A stretch of DNA of 43,689 bases, taken from assembly GCA_016744805.1 (NCBI GenBank), contig JADGDQ010000001.1:1-43689 (forward strand), read 5' to 3'. The translations under genes and the position numbers were made by a program. Under the pieces are notes generated by a model. The model was not told where the DNA came from. It made no database searches and saw nothing but the letters and a program-made list of their open reading frames with translations. Below, piece by piece: positions 1 to 8,706 of the stretch. The stretch comes from Sulfurovaceae bacterium (lineage in GTDB: Bacteria > Campylobacterota > Campylobacteria > Campylobacterales > Sulfurovaceae). Each line of letters starts with the position of its first letter. Position 1 is the first letter of the stretch.

Positions 1-28
1 TTATAGCCCCTTCTTTCTCCTTTGTCAA
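1..28 (-). promoter_or_regulatory. strong sigma70-type promoter reading left out of the window
   Basis: On the minus strand a perfect TTGACA (plus positions 23-28) is followed after 17 bases by TATAA at 1-5, so all but the last -10 base is visible. A second TTGACA lies at 36-41. Near-consensus promoters of this kind in AT-rich Campylobacterota often drive stable RNA or ribosomal genes, but the transcribed gene is outside the window. The rest of 1-127 holds no reading frame that I can support. Confidence 0.5.
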
Positions 29-127
29 GGGTTTTTGTCAATTCTTTTAAATTATTTTCTCTTTTTTTGTTTTTTACTCTTCTGCTTACATTATAATTAT
101 CCGACTTTCTTCTCTTTTTGCTTAAAG

Positions 128-1012
128 TTACAAAATATTTTTATATTTTCGTTTATATCGTGGTAGCATACTCTCATTTCCAATAAGTCCACCTTGATGA
201 ATATAAAGTATTGGCTCTGAAAAAAGCTCTCTATTTTCTAATAAAACCAGCCAACCTTTAGGATCATAGAGTAAATCAAACTCTATAGCTGTTTGAGAAT
301 ATAAATTCTGCCACATAGTATAAAGCTCTTTATAAAGTTTTCCAAAATGATATTTTTTTACTGTATTAAGAATAATAGGATGTTTGTATTCATTATCTTC
401 TAACATAGAAAACTGTTTTTTAAGATACTCCGTATCTCCTACACAAGGTGTAGTATAAACTTTATTAGAAGAATTTTTTTGGAGATATAGTGCTGTTGTT
501 CCTGTACCTGAAGGGAGAAAAATATTTAATTTTTTAATACCTTGTAACAGTTTCCACTCTTCAATCTCTTGAGCTAGAATCTTGATTCCATATTCTGCTT
601 CACTTTGTCTTCCACCCTCTTCTATATAAAGTATATTTTTCCCTGTAGTTGTATTTATATTATCTGTAATAAGCATACCATTTTCTAATGATCTAGCATA
701 GTTGCCATGAGGATTTTCTTTGAGATATTCAGGAATATGATCTACTTTATATTCAAATTTCCATCCTCTAAACTTTGAAAGTACAGATAAAGAATACATA
801 GCATTTGATTGATTAGAACCATAAGAGATTATTTTTTCTATATTTGAGAAGTCATTTGAGAGGTAAGTATGAAATTTTCGTGCTTTATTTCCTGAAAAAT
901 CAGGATGAATAAGGTCATCTCTTTTGAGGTAAAAAAGCTGTCCCTCAAAGAGAATCTCTTCTATGGGACTAGGTAAATATAATTGTATATTAATTAATTT
1001 CTTCCTACACAA
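128..1012 (-). CDS. PLP-dependent ACC deaminase / D-cysteine desulfhydrase family protein
   Basis: The protein has 294 residues and belongs to the fold-type II PLP enzymes that include 1-aminocyclopropane-1-carboxylate deaminase and D-cysteine desulfhydrase. The N-terminal FSGNKARKF (about 39-47) carries the likely Schiff-base lysine. YGSNQSNAM (about 64-72) and the phosphate-binding PSGTGTTAL follow. Substrate cannot be told from sequence, and the family is often misnamed. The frame can begin only at a TTG at 1010-1012, directly after an in-frame stop and overlapping the end of fba by 19 bases. The first internal ATG lies after the catalytic lysine, so a non-ATG start is needed. Probably translated with fba as the last gene of the operon. 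Confidence 0.8.
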   Translation of the reverse strand: MCRKKLINIQLYLPSPIEEILFEGQLFYLKRDDLIHPDFSGNKARKFHTYLSNDFSNIEKIISYGSNQSNAMYSLSVLSKFRGWKFEYKVDHIPEYLKENPHGNYARSLENGMLITDNINTTTGKNILYIEEGGRQSEAEYGIKILAQEIEEWKLLQGIKKLNIFLPSGTGTTALYLQKNSSNKVYTTPCVGDTEYLKKQFSMLEDNEYKHPIILNTVKKYHFGKLYKELYTMWQNLYSQTAIEFDLLYDPKGWLVLLENRELFSEPILYIHQGGLIGNESMLPRYKRKYKNIL

Positions 1013-2067
1013 TTAAGGTCTTCAAAGGCTTTTACAAGCCTAGAAACCATAGTATCTTGTCCTGCTCTTAGCCATTTTCTTGGATCATAATAGCCTTTAT
1101 TTGGCTTATCTTCTCCATCAGGATTACCTATTTGAGCTTGAAGATAGTCATGATTTTTGGATACATACTCACGAACTCCATCCCAATAAGCCCACTGTGT
1201 ATCTGTATCTATATTCATTTTAATAGCACCATAACTAATTGCTTCACGAATCTCTTCTAATGCAGATCCTGAACCCCCATGAAAAACAAAATTAACAGGT
1301 TTTTCTTTAGTTTTATACTTTTTCTGAATATATTTTTGAGAATTATCTAAAATCTGTGGTGTAAGCTGAACATTACCAGGTTTATAGACTCCATGAACAT
1401 TACCAAATGATGCTGCAATAGTAAATTTATCACTTATCTTGCTTAACTCTTCATACGCATACGCTACTTCTTCAGGTTGTGTATAAAGCAAAGAGTTATC
1501 AATATTTGTATTATCTACACCATCTTCTTCTCCACCTGTTACACCTAGTTCTATCTCTAGTGTCATTCCCATAGCACTCATTCGTTTAAGGTACTCTTTA
1601 CAAGTTGCAATATTTTCTTCAATTGGTTCTTCGGAAAGATCTATCATATGTGAAGAAAAGAGTGGTGAAGCTGTCTGTTTATAATGAGCTTCACTTGCGT
1701 CTAAAAGTGCATCAATCCATGGCAATAACTTCCGTGCTGCATGATCTGTATGTAAAATAACAGGAACTCCATACGCTGCAGCTAGAGTATGAACATGTTT
1801 AGCTCCTGCAATACTTCCTAATACATCCGAGTTCTCTAAAGAAAGACCTTTTCCTGCATAAAAAGCTCCCCCTCCATTACTAAACTGAATAACTACAGGA
1901 GAATTTACTTTTGATGCTGATTCAAGAACGGCATTAATAGAGTCTGTTCCCACGACATTGACAGCAGGGAGTGCATACCCTTCTAACTTAGCAACTTCAA
2001 AAACTTTTTGAAGATCATCACCAGTTATTACACCTGCATTAACTATATCTAAAACTTTTGTTGACAT
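994..2067 (-). CDS. fba: fructose-bisphosphate aldolase, class II
   Basis: Zinc-dependent aldolase that interconverts fructose 1,6-bisphosphate with dihydroxyacetone phosphate and glyceraldehyde 3-phosphate in cytosolic glycolysis and gluconeogenesis. The 357 residues match the class IIA length. The metal site is visible as HTDHA (106-110), with later ligands in FGNVHGVYKPG and FHGGSGSALEEI, the last also binding substrate phosphate. The ATG at 2067 has an AAGGA ribosome site about 8 bases upstream. It lies 19 bases after the 201-aa exported protein and is probably co-transcribed with the peb4-like gene, the same order as Cj0596-Cj0597 in C. jejuni. Confidence 0.96.
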   Translation of the reverse strand: MSTKVLDIVNAGVITGDDLQKVFEVAKLEGYALPAVNVVGTDSINAVLESASKVNSPVVIQFSNGGGAFYAGKGLSLENSDVLGSIAGAKHVHTLAAAYGVPVILHTDHAARKLLPWIDALLDASEAHYKQTASPLFSSHMIDLSEEPIEENIATCKEYLKRMSAMGMTLEIELGVTGGEEDGVDNTNIDNSLLYTQPEEVAYAYEELSKISDKFTIAASFGNVHGVYKPGNVQLTPQILDNSQKYIQKKYKTKEKPVNFVFHGGSGSALEEIREAISYGAIKMNIDTDTQWAYWDGVREYVSKNHDYLQAQIGNPDGEDKPNKGYYDPRKWLRAGQDTMVSRLVKAFEDLNCVGRN

Positions 2068-2086
2068 CTATTTTTTCCTTTTAGGG

Positions 2087-2692
2087 TTATTTTACTACTA
2101 CTTTAGCATTTTTCATCAATTTTTTTGCAAATTTTTGCTGTTTCATTGTCATTTTTACATAATTTTCAACTTTTTCATAAGGAACCGTTTTTCCATCTTT
2201 ACGCTTAAATGCTTTTTGATTCTCTTTATAAAATTTCTTTGCTTCAGCATCAGAAATTTTAATTTTTTTCATCTTTTGTCCCATCCAATATTGGGTGGCT
2301 AATTTATTTTTTTCTTCTTGTGAAACTTCTTTTTTTGCTTTTGCTTCAATTAAAGCTGTAGAAGCAAGATTATTTACAATCTCTACACGCTGTTTTTTGG
2401 GAAGTCTATCAAAATCTGTAACCTTCCCCTTTGTTGCCATCTTCAAAAATTGGTCAGCAGTTTTTTTATAGATTTTAATTCCATTAACTGTACCAATAAC
2501 AGCCTTTCCTGATCTTGACTTAGGTTTTGCTATGGGACCTGGTCTTGCACCTACATTTAAGTTATCAAGATTTATATTAGGCTCTGAAGATTTAGAAGCT
2601 ACAGGCATAAGACTATTTTTAAGGTCATCAGCTAAAAGATTTGTTGCAGTAAGTGTCACAAAAACACCTACTGTAATAATAAATTTTTTCAT
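2087..2692 (-). CDS. exported SurA/PpiC-like N-terminal domain protein without a PPIase domain
   Basis: This 201-aa protein has a signal peptide (MKKFIITVGVFVTLTATNLLA) and then a helical region resembling the chaperone part of SurA/PEB4 proteins: GTVNGIKIYKK, RLPKKQRVEIVNNLAS and a YWMGQKMKKIKISDAEAKKFY-type segment comparable to its upstream neighbour. The parvulin domain seen in the neighbour is absent; the protein ends in a basic, lysine-rich helix. It is likely a periplasmic chaperone paralogue that arose by duplication and lost the isomerase. Its start ATG overlaps the stop of the upstream gene as TAATG, so the two are translationally coupled. The function is inferred from similarity by eye. 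Confidence 0.7.
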   Translation of the reverse strand: MKKFIITVGVFVTLTATNLLADDLKNSLMPVASKSSEPNINLDNLNVGARPGPIAKPKSRSGKAVIGTVNGIKIYKKTADQFLKMATKGKVTDFDRLPKKQRVEIVNNLASTALIEAKAKKEVSQEEKNKLATQYWMGQKMKKIKISDAEAKKFYKENQKAFKRKDGKTVPYEKVENYVKMTMKQQKFAKKLMKNAKVVVK

Positions 2693-3537
2693 TATTTCTC
2701 TATACTCTCAGGAACTTCAGGATAAGTAATTTTTGCTTTAGACTTTAGCTCTTTAGCCACTTCACTTAATTTCTGTTGGAACTGTTGTTGCTTCAGTGCT
2801 TGTACAATTTTCTCTTTTACTTCATCAAAAGCTACGGTACTTGCCTCTTTTGTATCTTCTAAATAAATAACATGAAAACCAAATTGTGTTTTAACAGGAG
2901 CTACCGTAATTTCACCTTTTTTCAAAGCAAATACTGCTGTATCAAATTCTGGAACCATTTGTCCTTTTGAAAAGCTTCCAAGGTCACCACCTTTTGCTCC
3001 TGTAGGACCTGTTGATTTTGCTTTGGCAAGCTCAATAAACTTCTCTTTAAGTGCATCACCCTTAAGCTCTTTTAGTTCTACAATAATCTCTTTTGCTGTT
3101 TTTTCATCAGGAATAAGAATATGTCTTGCACTTACACTCTCTGGTACTTGAAATTTATCAGGATTTTTTGTATAAAAATCTTTTGCTTCACTATCACTTA
3201 CAATAGCATTATCCATCTGCTTTTTCATCCAAAGACTTACAAGTAACTCTTCTTTGAGCTTTTCCAGATTATCTTTAAACTCAGTCTCTTTTTCTACACC
3301 CTCTTTTTGAGCAGCTTTTATAAAAAGTATTCTCTCCACAAGTCTTTCAGCTATCATTTTCTGTTGCTTTGGTGGTAACTGGTCAAATGTTGCTTTGGGT
3401 GCTGTAGCACGAACAAATGCCTCAGCATCTTGAGAAGTGATATTTCTACCATCAACTGTAGCTAATATATCTGATGCCATTACAGTTGTTGTAATCATTG
3501 TAGCAGCTATTATTGATACTTTAATCAATTTTTTCAT
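2692..3537 (-). CDS. periplasmic peptidyl-prolyl isomerase, PEB4/SurA type
   Basis: A 281-aa exported parvulin-type isomerase and chaperone for outer-membrane proteins. A signal peptide (about 1-21) is followed by a SurA-like helical domain (25-130) and a PpiC/rotamase domain (about 133-235) with VSARHILI, GGDLGSFSKGQMVPEFD and TQFGFHVIYLED, the usual parvulin signature blocks. In C. jejuni the same gene (peb4, Cj0596) sits between nth and fba, as here. An AAGGTAA ribosome site precedes the ATG, and a TATAAT box lies on the minus strand at 3571-3576. It is probably the first gene of an operon with the 201-aa paralogue, fba and the PLP enzyme. Confidence 0.9.
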   Translation of the reverse strand: MKKLIKVSIIAATMITTTVMASDILATVDGRNITSQDAEAFVRATAPKATFDQLPPKQQKMIAERLVERILFIKAAQKEGVEKETEFKDNLEKLKEELLVSLWMKKQMDNAIVSDSEAKDFYTKNPDKFQVPESVSARHILIPDEKTAKEIIVELKELKGDALKEKFIELAKAKSTGPTGAKGGDLGSFSKGQMVPEFDTAVFALKKGEITVAPVKTQFGFHVIYLEDTKEASTVAFDEVKEKIVQALKQQQFQQKLSEVAKELKSKAKITYPEVPESIEK

Positions 3538-3570
3538 TTTTTACCTTAGTATGTAAGTATTTTACTTGTG

Positions 3571-3643
3571 ATTATATCGCTCAAAAGTAAATCATTTATT
3601 AACAATAAAATAGCTATATCTTAAAAAATTATGTTATTATAAT
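3571..3643. promoter_or_regulatory. divergent promoters for the peb4-fba operon and nth
   Basis: The 127-base divergent gap has TATAAT on minus at 3571-3576 (toward the PPIase gene) and TATAAT on plus at 3638-3643 (toward nth, whose AAAGG ribosome site is at 3654-3658). The -35 regions are AT-rich without a clear hexamer, which is usual in Campylobacterota. Confidence 0.5.
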
Positions 3644-3664
3644 TTGAAAAAGTAAAGGTAATAA

Positions 3665-4348
3665 ATGGGAGAAAAAACTCTTAGTAAATCAAAAAAATTA
3701 AAAGCAGTCAAAAAAGCTACAAAAATAGAAATAGAGTCTATTAAAGCACTCTTTTTAGAACACTATCCCAACAGTGTAACAGAACTAGAATACAAAAACC
3801 TCTACGAACTTATAATATCAGTAATGCTCTCAGCTCAATGTACTGATAAACGGGTAAATATTATTACTCCTGCTCTTTTTAAAACCTATCCAAATGTAAT
3901 CTCACTAGCAAATGCCAATCTTGATGCAGTTAAAGAGTTTATTAAAAGCTGTTCCTTTTTTAATAACAAAGCTAAGAACCTTATTAAAATGGCACAGTCA
4001 GTTATTGAAAATTATGAAGGAGATATTCCCCTCACACAAAAAGAACTAATGAGCTTAGCAGGTGTAGGACAAAAGACTGCAAATGTAGTGATGATAGAGT
4101 ATAGTGGAGCTAATGTAATGGCCGTAGATACACATGTATTTCGGGTAGCTCACCGCCTAGGACTTAGTAACGCTACAACAGCTACTAAAGTAGAAGAAGA
4201 ACTAAGTAAAAAATTCAAAACCCAACTCCATCTTTTACACCAAGCTATGGTACTCTTTGGACGCTACCGTTGCAAGGCAATTAAGCCTGAGTGTGAAGGA
4301 TGTTTTATGGAAGAGTATTGCAAAAGTAAAGAGGGCTTTAAAGTTTAG
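3665..4348 (+). CDS. nth: endonuclease III
   Basis: Bifunctional DNA glycosylase/AP lyase that removes oxidised pyrimidines in base-excision repair. In the 227 residues the helix-hairpin-helix LAGVGQKTA (131-139) contains the catalytic lysine K137, and AVDTHVFRV supplies the catalytic aspartate D155. The [4Fe-4S] cluster ligands are C203, C210, C213 and C219 in C-x6-C-x2-C-x5-C spacing. A lysine-rich N-terminal tail of about 20 residues is slightly longer than in E. coli. It is divergent from the peb4-like gene and convergent with tsaD, the two stops being only a few bases apart. Confidence 0.96.
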   Translation: MGEKTLSKSKKLKAVKKATKIEIESIKALFLEHYPNSVTELEYKNLYELIISVMLSAQCTDKRVNIITPALFKTYPNVISLANANLDAVKEFIKSCSFFNNKAKNLIKMAQSVIENYEGDIPLTQKELMSLAGVGQKTANVVMIEYSGANVMAVDTHVFRVAHRLGLSNATTATKVEEELSKKFKTQLHLLHQAMVLFGRYRCKAIKPECEGCFMEEYCKSKEGFKV

Positions 4349-4383
4349 CTCCCTTACAAAAGAGAGCCTGTTGATTGTTTTTT
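4348..4383 (+). terminator. hairpin between convergent nth and tsaD
   Basis: Arms GCTCCCTT (4348-4355) and AAGAGAGC (4360-4367) pair in 7 of 8 positions around an ACAA loop. A T-run at 4377-4383 follows on plus after a 9-base spacer. The stem covers the stops of both genes. The spacer makes it a weak intrinsic terminator. Confidence 0.35.
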
Positions 4384-5370
4384 TGTAGTGACTATATCTA
4401 TTTGGTTTGGGTCTATAAACTCTTTTCTATTATACGCTTCTATAGCATACCTTCCTACCATGGCAGCATTATCAGAACAGTACTCTAGGGGTGCTGTATG
4501 TAATTTTTTATTATATTTTGTACATAACTCTTGATAGGCTTCTCTAATATACAAATTAGCACTCGCTCCCCCCACAATAGCAAAATCTTCTATAGACTCT
4601 TTTTGAAATATTTTTTTACTCTTTTGAATAAGATGTAGTTTAACAGATTTTTGAAAACTAGCAGATATATCACATTTATCTTGATAGGCTATGTTGCCAT
4701 CTTTATCTTTGCACTTTTCTATAAGCAAACGGACTGCATTTTTGAGTCCAGAGAGAGAGAATGCTATGAGTGGTGAGTGTTGCAAAGGAATAGGAAGTGC
4801 AAACCTCTCCTCATCACCCTCTTTTGCCATCTGCTCAATAATAGGACCTCCAGGGTAGCCAAGCCCCATCATCTTAGCACTCTTATCAAAACTTTCACCT
4901 ACACTATCATCTATGCTAGAGGCCAAAATCTCCATTCTATCAAAACTCTCCATACGAATAATTTGCGTATGTCCTCCCGAAATCAAAAGCACCAAGAGTG
5001 GTGATAGTATCTCTTTTTCAATAAACAAAGAGTAGATATGTGCTTTGAGATGATGCACTGCAATAAGAGGAATATTTAGCACTACACTGAGCGTCTTTGC
5101 CATAGCAATTCCTTCTAGTAGCGTTACTCCAAGACCTGGCTGGTTTGTCACTGCAACAGCTTTAAGTTTGGGGAAATACTCTTTGACCTCATCAAGAATT
5201 TGAGGTAGTGCTACCGCATGGAGTCTACTTGCTAACTCTGGAACAACCCCACCATAGACAGAGTGTTCTAGCTCTTGGGATATTTTTTTATGGTAGAGTA
5301 GTTGTCCTGTATTTATATTAGTAATTGCTAAAGAGCTATCATCACAACTAGACTCAATACTAAGAATCAT
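4354..5370 (-). CDS. tsaD: tRNA N6-adenosine threonylcarbamoyltransferase
   Basis: The 338-aa TsaD (Gcp/Kae1) transfers the threonylcarbamoyl group to A37 of ANN-decoding tRNAs, together with TsaB and TsaE. The N-terminal [12 protein letters not shown] is the ASKHA phosphate loop. HHLKAH holds the metal ligands H107 and H111. [25 protein letters not shown] and the C-terminal GGASAN block are all present, so the enzyme looks intact. Its start overlaps the end of the upstream hydrolase gene by 11 bases; transcription likely begins before the dehydrogenase gene at 6837. Confidence 0.96.
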   Translation of the reverse strand: MILSIESSCDDSSLAITNINTGQLLYHKKISQELEHSVYGGVVPELASRLHAVALPQILDEVKEYFPKLKAVAVTNQPGLGVTLLEGIAMAKTLSVVLNIPLIAVHHLKAHIYSLFIEKEILSPLLVLLISGGHTQIIRMESFDRMEILASSIDDSVGESFDKSAKMMGLGYPGGPIIEQMAKEGDEERFALPIPLQHSPLIAFSLSGLKNAVRLLIEKCKDKDGNIAYQDKCDISASFQKSVKLHLIQKSKKIFQKESIEDFAIVGGASANLYIREAYQELCTKYNKKLHTAPLEYCSDNAAMVGRYAIEAYNRKEFIDPNQIDIVTTKKQSTGSLL

Positions 5371-5899
5371 CTCTTTTCCTTTGTATTTTCTCTTCTATCC
5401 ATTCCCATTTTCCATAGCCACTATCAGCATTAATATGTCCTGCATCACTAATAACAGTACAAGGAATAGCATAATGCTCTGCTATCATAGTAGCCTCTTG
5501 TATTGTAATATACGGATCAGTATCAGAAACTACCATTTCAATATTTGTAGCCTTCAAATCTTTTGGCATCTGCACAGGAAAAAAAGTTTTTAGTGTATCT
5601 ATTTGGCAGTTAAGACTTGGTGGGGCTACCATATAGAGGTTTTGTATCGGTTCAATATCCTCTTCACACAACCAAAACCACAAACTATTTGCCAAAGAGT
5701 GGCACACTACAGTATCTGGTTTGAACTCTTCTAAAATATGCTTTACTTGCTTTATCCATCTATTTTTGCTAGGGAAGTGACAATTATCTAAAAGAGGGAA
5801 ACTCACAGTCCCATAGTCACCTGCAAGTGTTGCAGCGAGTTCTGCTTGCCAATGAGGAGAATCACTCCCTCCCCATCCATGCAGTATAAGAGTCTTCAT
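5360..5899 (-). CDS. RBBP9/YdeN-type serine hydrolase
   Basis: A 179-aa alpha/beta hydrolase of the RBBP9/YdeN family. It opens with the oxyanion-side motif [15 protein letters not shown]. The nucleophile serine sits in [10 protein letters not shown] (in place of GxSxG), the acid is probably D in VVSDTDPY, and the base is H in [12 protein letters not shown]. The family acts on unknown small esters or peptides, so no substrate is given. It lies between a dehydrogenase (2-base gap) and tsaD (11-base overlap), in what is probably a three-gene minus-strand unit. Confidence 0.82.
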   Translation of the reverse strand: MKTLILHGWGGSDSPHWQAELAATLAGDYGTVSFPLLDNCHFPSKNRWIKQVKHILEEFKPDTVVCHSLANSLWFWLCEEDIEPIQNLYMVAPPSLNCQIDTLKTFFPVQMPKDLKATNIEMVVSDTDPYITIQEATMIAEHYAIPCTVISDAGHINADSGYGKWEWIEEKIQRKRDDS

Positions 5900-5901
5900 T
5901 G

Positions 5902-6837
5902 TTAGCTCTTATCTTGAAAAAGTCTAATATTTTCTACTATTCCCTCTAAGAGTTTGATTCTAGCCTCAATACTTGACCAAGCAATATGTGGAGTAATCAA
6001 AAGTCTCTCTTGATTTTTAACAAGCATAAGAGGGTTCTCTACTTCTATAGGCTCTTTGGATATAACATCTGTTCCTGCATAAATATTTTTGGAATCTATC
6101 TCTTTAGCTAAAGCATCTTCATTAATAATACCTCCTCGACCAAGGTTGAGAATAATTGCATTCTCTTTGAGTAACGAGAGGTTTGTAGCATTCAAAAGAT
6201 TCAATGTCTTCTCATTGAGAGGGGAGTGTATAGAGATAATATCACACTCACTTATAAGTTTTTCAAGAGAGTAGTGTGTGTACTCTTGGTCTAGGTTAGC
6301 ACCACTTGTAGAGTAATAGACAACCTCCGCACCAAATGCAGTAGCTACCTTAGCGACCTCACGCCCAATAGTACCAAGCCCAATAACTCCCCATTTTTTA
6401 TTGGCTATTTCACCAAAAGGTCTTGAGACATCTGTAAATATCCCTGAATTACTCCACTCTGCACTTTTGACAATTCTATCATAATATGCCATTTTTTCCA
6501 AAAGATACAAAGCCATAGCAAAAGTATGCTGTACTACACTCTGAGTAGAGTATCCTGCAACATTTTTTACGCTAATACCTCTCTTTTTAGCCTCATCCAA
6601 GTCAACATTATTCATACCAGTAGCCGCAATACAAATAAGTTTGAGCTTGGGAGCCTGTGCCATAATATCGGCTGTAATCAAAACCTTATTAGTAATAATA
6701 ATATCACTATCTTTAATTCGCTCTAGTGTCTCATCATAAGAAGTAGTAGCATAAGTATTGAAAGTTCCCAAATCCTCTAAAGAACTTAAATCAAGATCTT
6801 CTCCTAAAGTTTGTGCATCTAATAGAGTAATATTCAT
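5902..6837 (-). CDS. D-2-hydroxyacid dehydrogenase (glycerate/hydroxypyruvate type)
   Basis: The 311-aa NAD(P)-dependent dehydrogenase has the Rossmann signature GVIGLGTIGREVA and the substrate arginine in NLGRGGIINEDAL. The catalytic glutamate is in ISKEPIE and the catalytic histidine in ITPHIAWSS. The overall pattern, including AATGMNNVDLDEAKKRGI, is closest to hydroxypyruvate reductase/glycerate dehydrogenase, but 2-ketoacid specificity cannot be fixed by eye. It is first in the unit with the RBBP9-like hydrolase and tsaD. All catalytic residues are present. Confidence 0.88.
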   Translation of the reverse strand: MNITLLDAQTLGEDLDLSSLEDLGTFNTYATTSYDETLERIKDSDIIITNKVLITADIMAQAPKLKLICIAATGMNNVDLDEAKKRGISVKNVAGYSTQSVVQHTFAMALYLLEKMAYYDRIVKSAEWSNSGIFTDVSRPFGEIANKKWGVIGLGTIGREVAKVATAFGAEVVYYSTSGANLDQEYTHYSLEKLISECDIISIHSPLNEKTLNLLNATNLSLLKENAIILNLGRGGIINEDALAKEIDSKNIYAGTDVISKEPIEVENPLMLVKNQERLLITPHIAWSSIEARIKLLEGIVENIRLFQDKS

Positions 6838-6903
6838 ATCTGTTTTCCTATTATTTTAGTAATTTATGATAATAATTTTGTTGTATTTTTCTATACAAAA
6901 GAT

Positions 6904-6930
6904 ATAGTACCTAAAAAGCTTAGATACTAT
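6904..6930 (-). terminator. hairpin downstream of aroK
   Basis: The arms ATAGTACCTAA and TTAGATACTAT pair in 10 of 11 positions in the 111-base gap between aroK and the dehydrogenase gene. The flanking T-tracts are short and interrupted, so it may be a weak terminator for aroK. The rest of the gap is AT-rich and should contain the dehydrogenase promoter. Confidence 0.4.
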
Positions 6931-6948
6931 AAATTTTGTTCTAATAAA

Positions 6949-7461
6949 TTAGAGTTTTACTTTTTGTCCAATCTCTTTGACTACCATATCCAAAGTTTTA
7001 TCTTCTATATCTATGATAATATCTGCTAGAGAATAATAAGCTTTTTTTCTCTCATTATAGAGTTTTTTTGCCTCTTTTGGTTGCGTAAAGAGTGGGCGTT
7101 TTTTAAGTTTATTTTGAGCATTTGGTGCAGTTTTAAGACGATTATAAATCCATTCAAATGAAGCATCCAAAAGTACAACTGTACCTAGTTTAGAGAGGTT
7201 ATTTACTTTATAAAATCCTCCTCCACAACTAATAAGCGTCCCTTTTACATAATCTTCAATCCAATTAGCAGACTCTTGTTCTAATGCACGAAAATACTTT
7301 TCTCCCTCATTAGCAAAGATTTTTTTGATTTTACGATTCTCTTTAGATTCTATAAGATCATCTGTATCAATATTAAAAACCCCATACTCTTTGGCAAAAG
7401 CTCTAGCTGTAGTACCCTTGCCTACACCCATAAACCCTATAAGTATAATATTCTTTTTCAA
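6949..7461 (-). CDS. aroK: shikimate kinase
   Basis: The 170-aa P-loop kinase phosphorylates shikimate at the 3-OH in the chorismate pathway. Walker A is GFMGVGKGTT (9-18), the shikimate-binding acidic pair is in NIDTDDLIE, SCGGGFYK is the second substrate-binding block, and the lid carries KKRPLF. Length matches the family. It starts 4 bases after the stop of the 83-aa gene upstream, so the two are probably one transcript. Confidence 0.94.
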   Translation of the reverse strand: MKKNIILIGFMGVGKGTTARAFAKEYGVFNIDTDDLIESKENRKIKKIFANEGEKYFRALEQESANWIEDYVKGTLISCGGGFYKVNNLSKLGTVVLLDASFEWIYNRLKTAPNAQNKLKKRPLFTQPKEAKKLYNERKKAYYSLADIIIDIEDKTLDMVVKEIGQKVKL

Positions 7462-7465
7462 ACTA

Positions 7466-7717
7466 TCAAACCGTATTATATCGTTCTATAATTTTTTTGA
7501 CTCTTTTTCTTAGGTTTTTTAGTGCAGAAATTGCATCTTCACCCTCTGCTACAAGACTTTCAAATTCATCAAACTGTATTTTTGCTACCCATCCAATTTT
7601 TTCATGGAACTTAATACCTACAAAACGCACTTCACCAAAATGACCTTTTGCCATTCTGTGAATTCTTTCAATTCTAAAATCAATAGTTTTTACTTCTGGT
7701 TCTAGTTGCTCTGTCAT
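7466..7717 (-). CDS. conserved hypothetical protein, 83 aa
   Basis: I do not recognise this small protein. It has no signal peptide or membrane segment. It is predicted mixed beta (FRIERIHRMAKGHFGEVRF, VGIKFHEKIGWVAKIQFDEF) followed by a charged C-terminal helix (AEGEDAISALKNLRKRVKKI). It sits 4 bases ahead of aroK. A TATAAT-like box lies in minus orientation around 7742-7751, so it probably leads the aroK transcript. Whether its role has anything to do with shikimate metabolism is unknown. Confidence 0.7.
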   Translation of the reverse strand: MTEQLEPEVKTIDFRIERIHRMAKGHFGEVRFVGIKFHEKIGWVAKIQFDEFESLVAEGEDAISALKNLRKRVKKIIERYNTV

Positions 7718-7775
7718 TAAACACCCTTTATTTTGATTTGATATATTATATAACTTCTACCTTTAGATTATCGTT

Positions 7776-7807
7776 ATGGTAACAATAAAGAGGTATTTTG
7801 TTACCAT
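7776..7807. promoter_or_regulatory. perfect 10-bp inverted repeat between lpxR-like gene and the aroK operon
   Basis: ATGGTAACAA (7776-7785) and TTGTTACCAT (7798-7807) are exact inverses around a 12-base spacer. It lies just after the LpxR-like stop and upstream of the likely -10 box of the 83-aa gene. It could be a terminator without a T-run, or a GGTAAC-type operator site. Confidence 0.4.
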
Positions 7808-7818
7808 TTAGTTATTCC

Positions 7819-8706
7819 CTAAAACCTATATCCAATTAAAATAGTTACAAATCCAAAATAGTCACTATCTTGAGAATGAAATCTTTTGGTCTCTTTGGAA
7901 AAAAGCATAGAGGCAGTAAAATCATAATATGCCAAAGCAAATCCTGTATTAAAGGTTAGTAATTGATGGTGTTGGGGTGTACTTGGATGGTCTATTGAGA
8001 GGTCATTATCTATATACTCTGCTTGAATACCTGCTACACCATAAGCATGCAGAGTGTTTGTGGGGTCTTGATAGTTAATAGATTTAGACAGATTAGAGTA
8101 TAAACCAAAATCATTTGGCAAGTTCCACCCTACCCTCCACTGATACCCAGCATAAATATTAGATTGAAAATTACTAAAACTCGCACCTATATTAGAGATA
8201 AAATCTGAATACCCATCACTAAGAATATAACGATTCTTTTGACTTATTGAGATTCTACCCAAAATGCGTGTAGGAGTCTGATACTCCCAACCCCCAAAAA
8301 TAGGATTAGAAGGTAAAAGACTATGAAGAGCATCCATAACCTCTTTGGCATAAGTATACTCTCCTGTATACCCAATCCCAATATCCAAACTCACCATACT
8401 CCCCTCACCTATCACAGAAACCCCAAAATTCCCCTCAACTCTTCCTGTATAAGGATGATCCCCATACTCCACAAAATTTATCTCATGATGAGCAGGAGTA
8501 TACATATCTTGAACAATCCCAAAATTATAGATAATATTTTTATTATACGCCAACCACTCTAGCTTGACACTATTAGTATAATATTTATCTGTCTCATAAA
8601 CAAAGTCATTCTCAAAATAAAAATTAAACTGCGAAATTTTGGACTCTTTTATACTCTCTTTATTAAGTGCAGAAAGTAGAGTAAGATAAAGGAGTGATTC
8701 AAACAC
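7819..8706 (-). CDS. LpxR-like outer-membrane lipid A 3'-O-deacylase family (DUF2219)
   Basis: A 295-aa beta-barrel protein that fits the LpxR/DUF2219 family, which removes the 3'-acyloxyacyl chain of lipid A at the cell surface. NFYFENDFVYETDKYYTNSVK contains N33, D34 and T44; YGDHPYTGRVEG matches the usual DRPYAGW block; H128 lies in MDALHSLLP. This is the pattern of the catalytic residues (N, D, S/T, H) known for Salmonella LpxR. The protein ends in an aromatic residue (GYRF), as barrels do. The GTG start overlaps the ispE stop as TAGTG. The signal peptide is short, with no early lysine. Family call good, activity inferred. Confidence 0.72.
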   Translation of the reverse strand: MFESLLYLTLLSALNKESIKESKISQFNFYFENDFVYETDKYYTNSVKLEWLAYNKNIIYNFGIVQDMYTPAHHEINFVEYGDHPYTGRVEGNFGVSVIGEGSMVSLDIGIGYTGEYTYAKEVMDALHSLLPSNPIFGGWEYQTPTRILGRISISQKNRYILSDGYSDFISNIGASFSNFQSNIYAGYQWRVGWNLPNDFGLYSNLSKSINYQDPTNTLHAYGVAGIQAEYIDNDLSIDHPSTPQHHQLLTFNTGFALAYYDFTASMLFSKETKRFHSQDSDYFGFVTILIGYRF

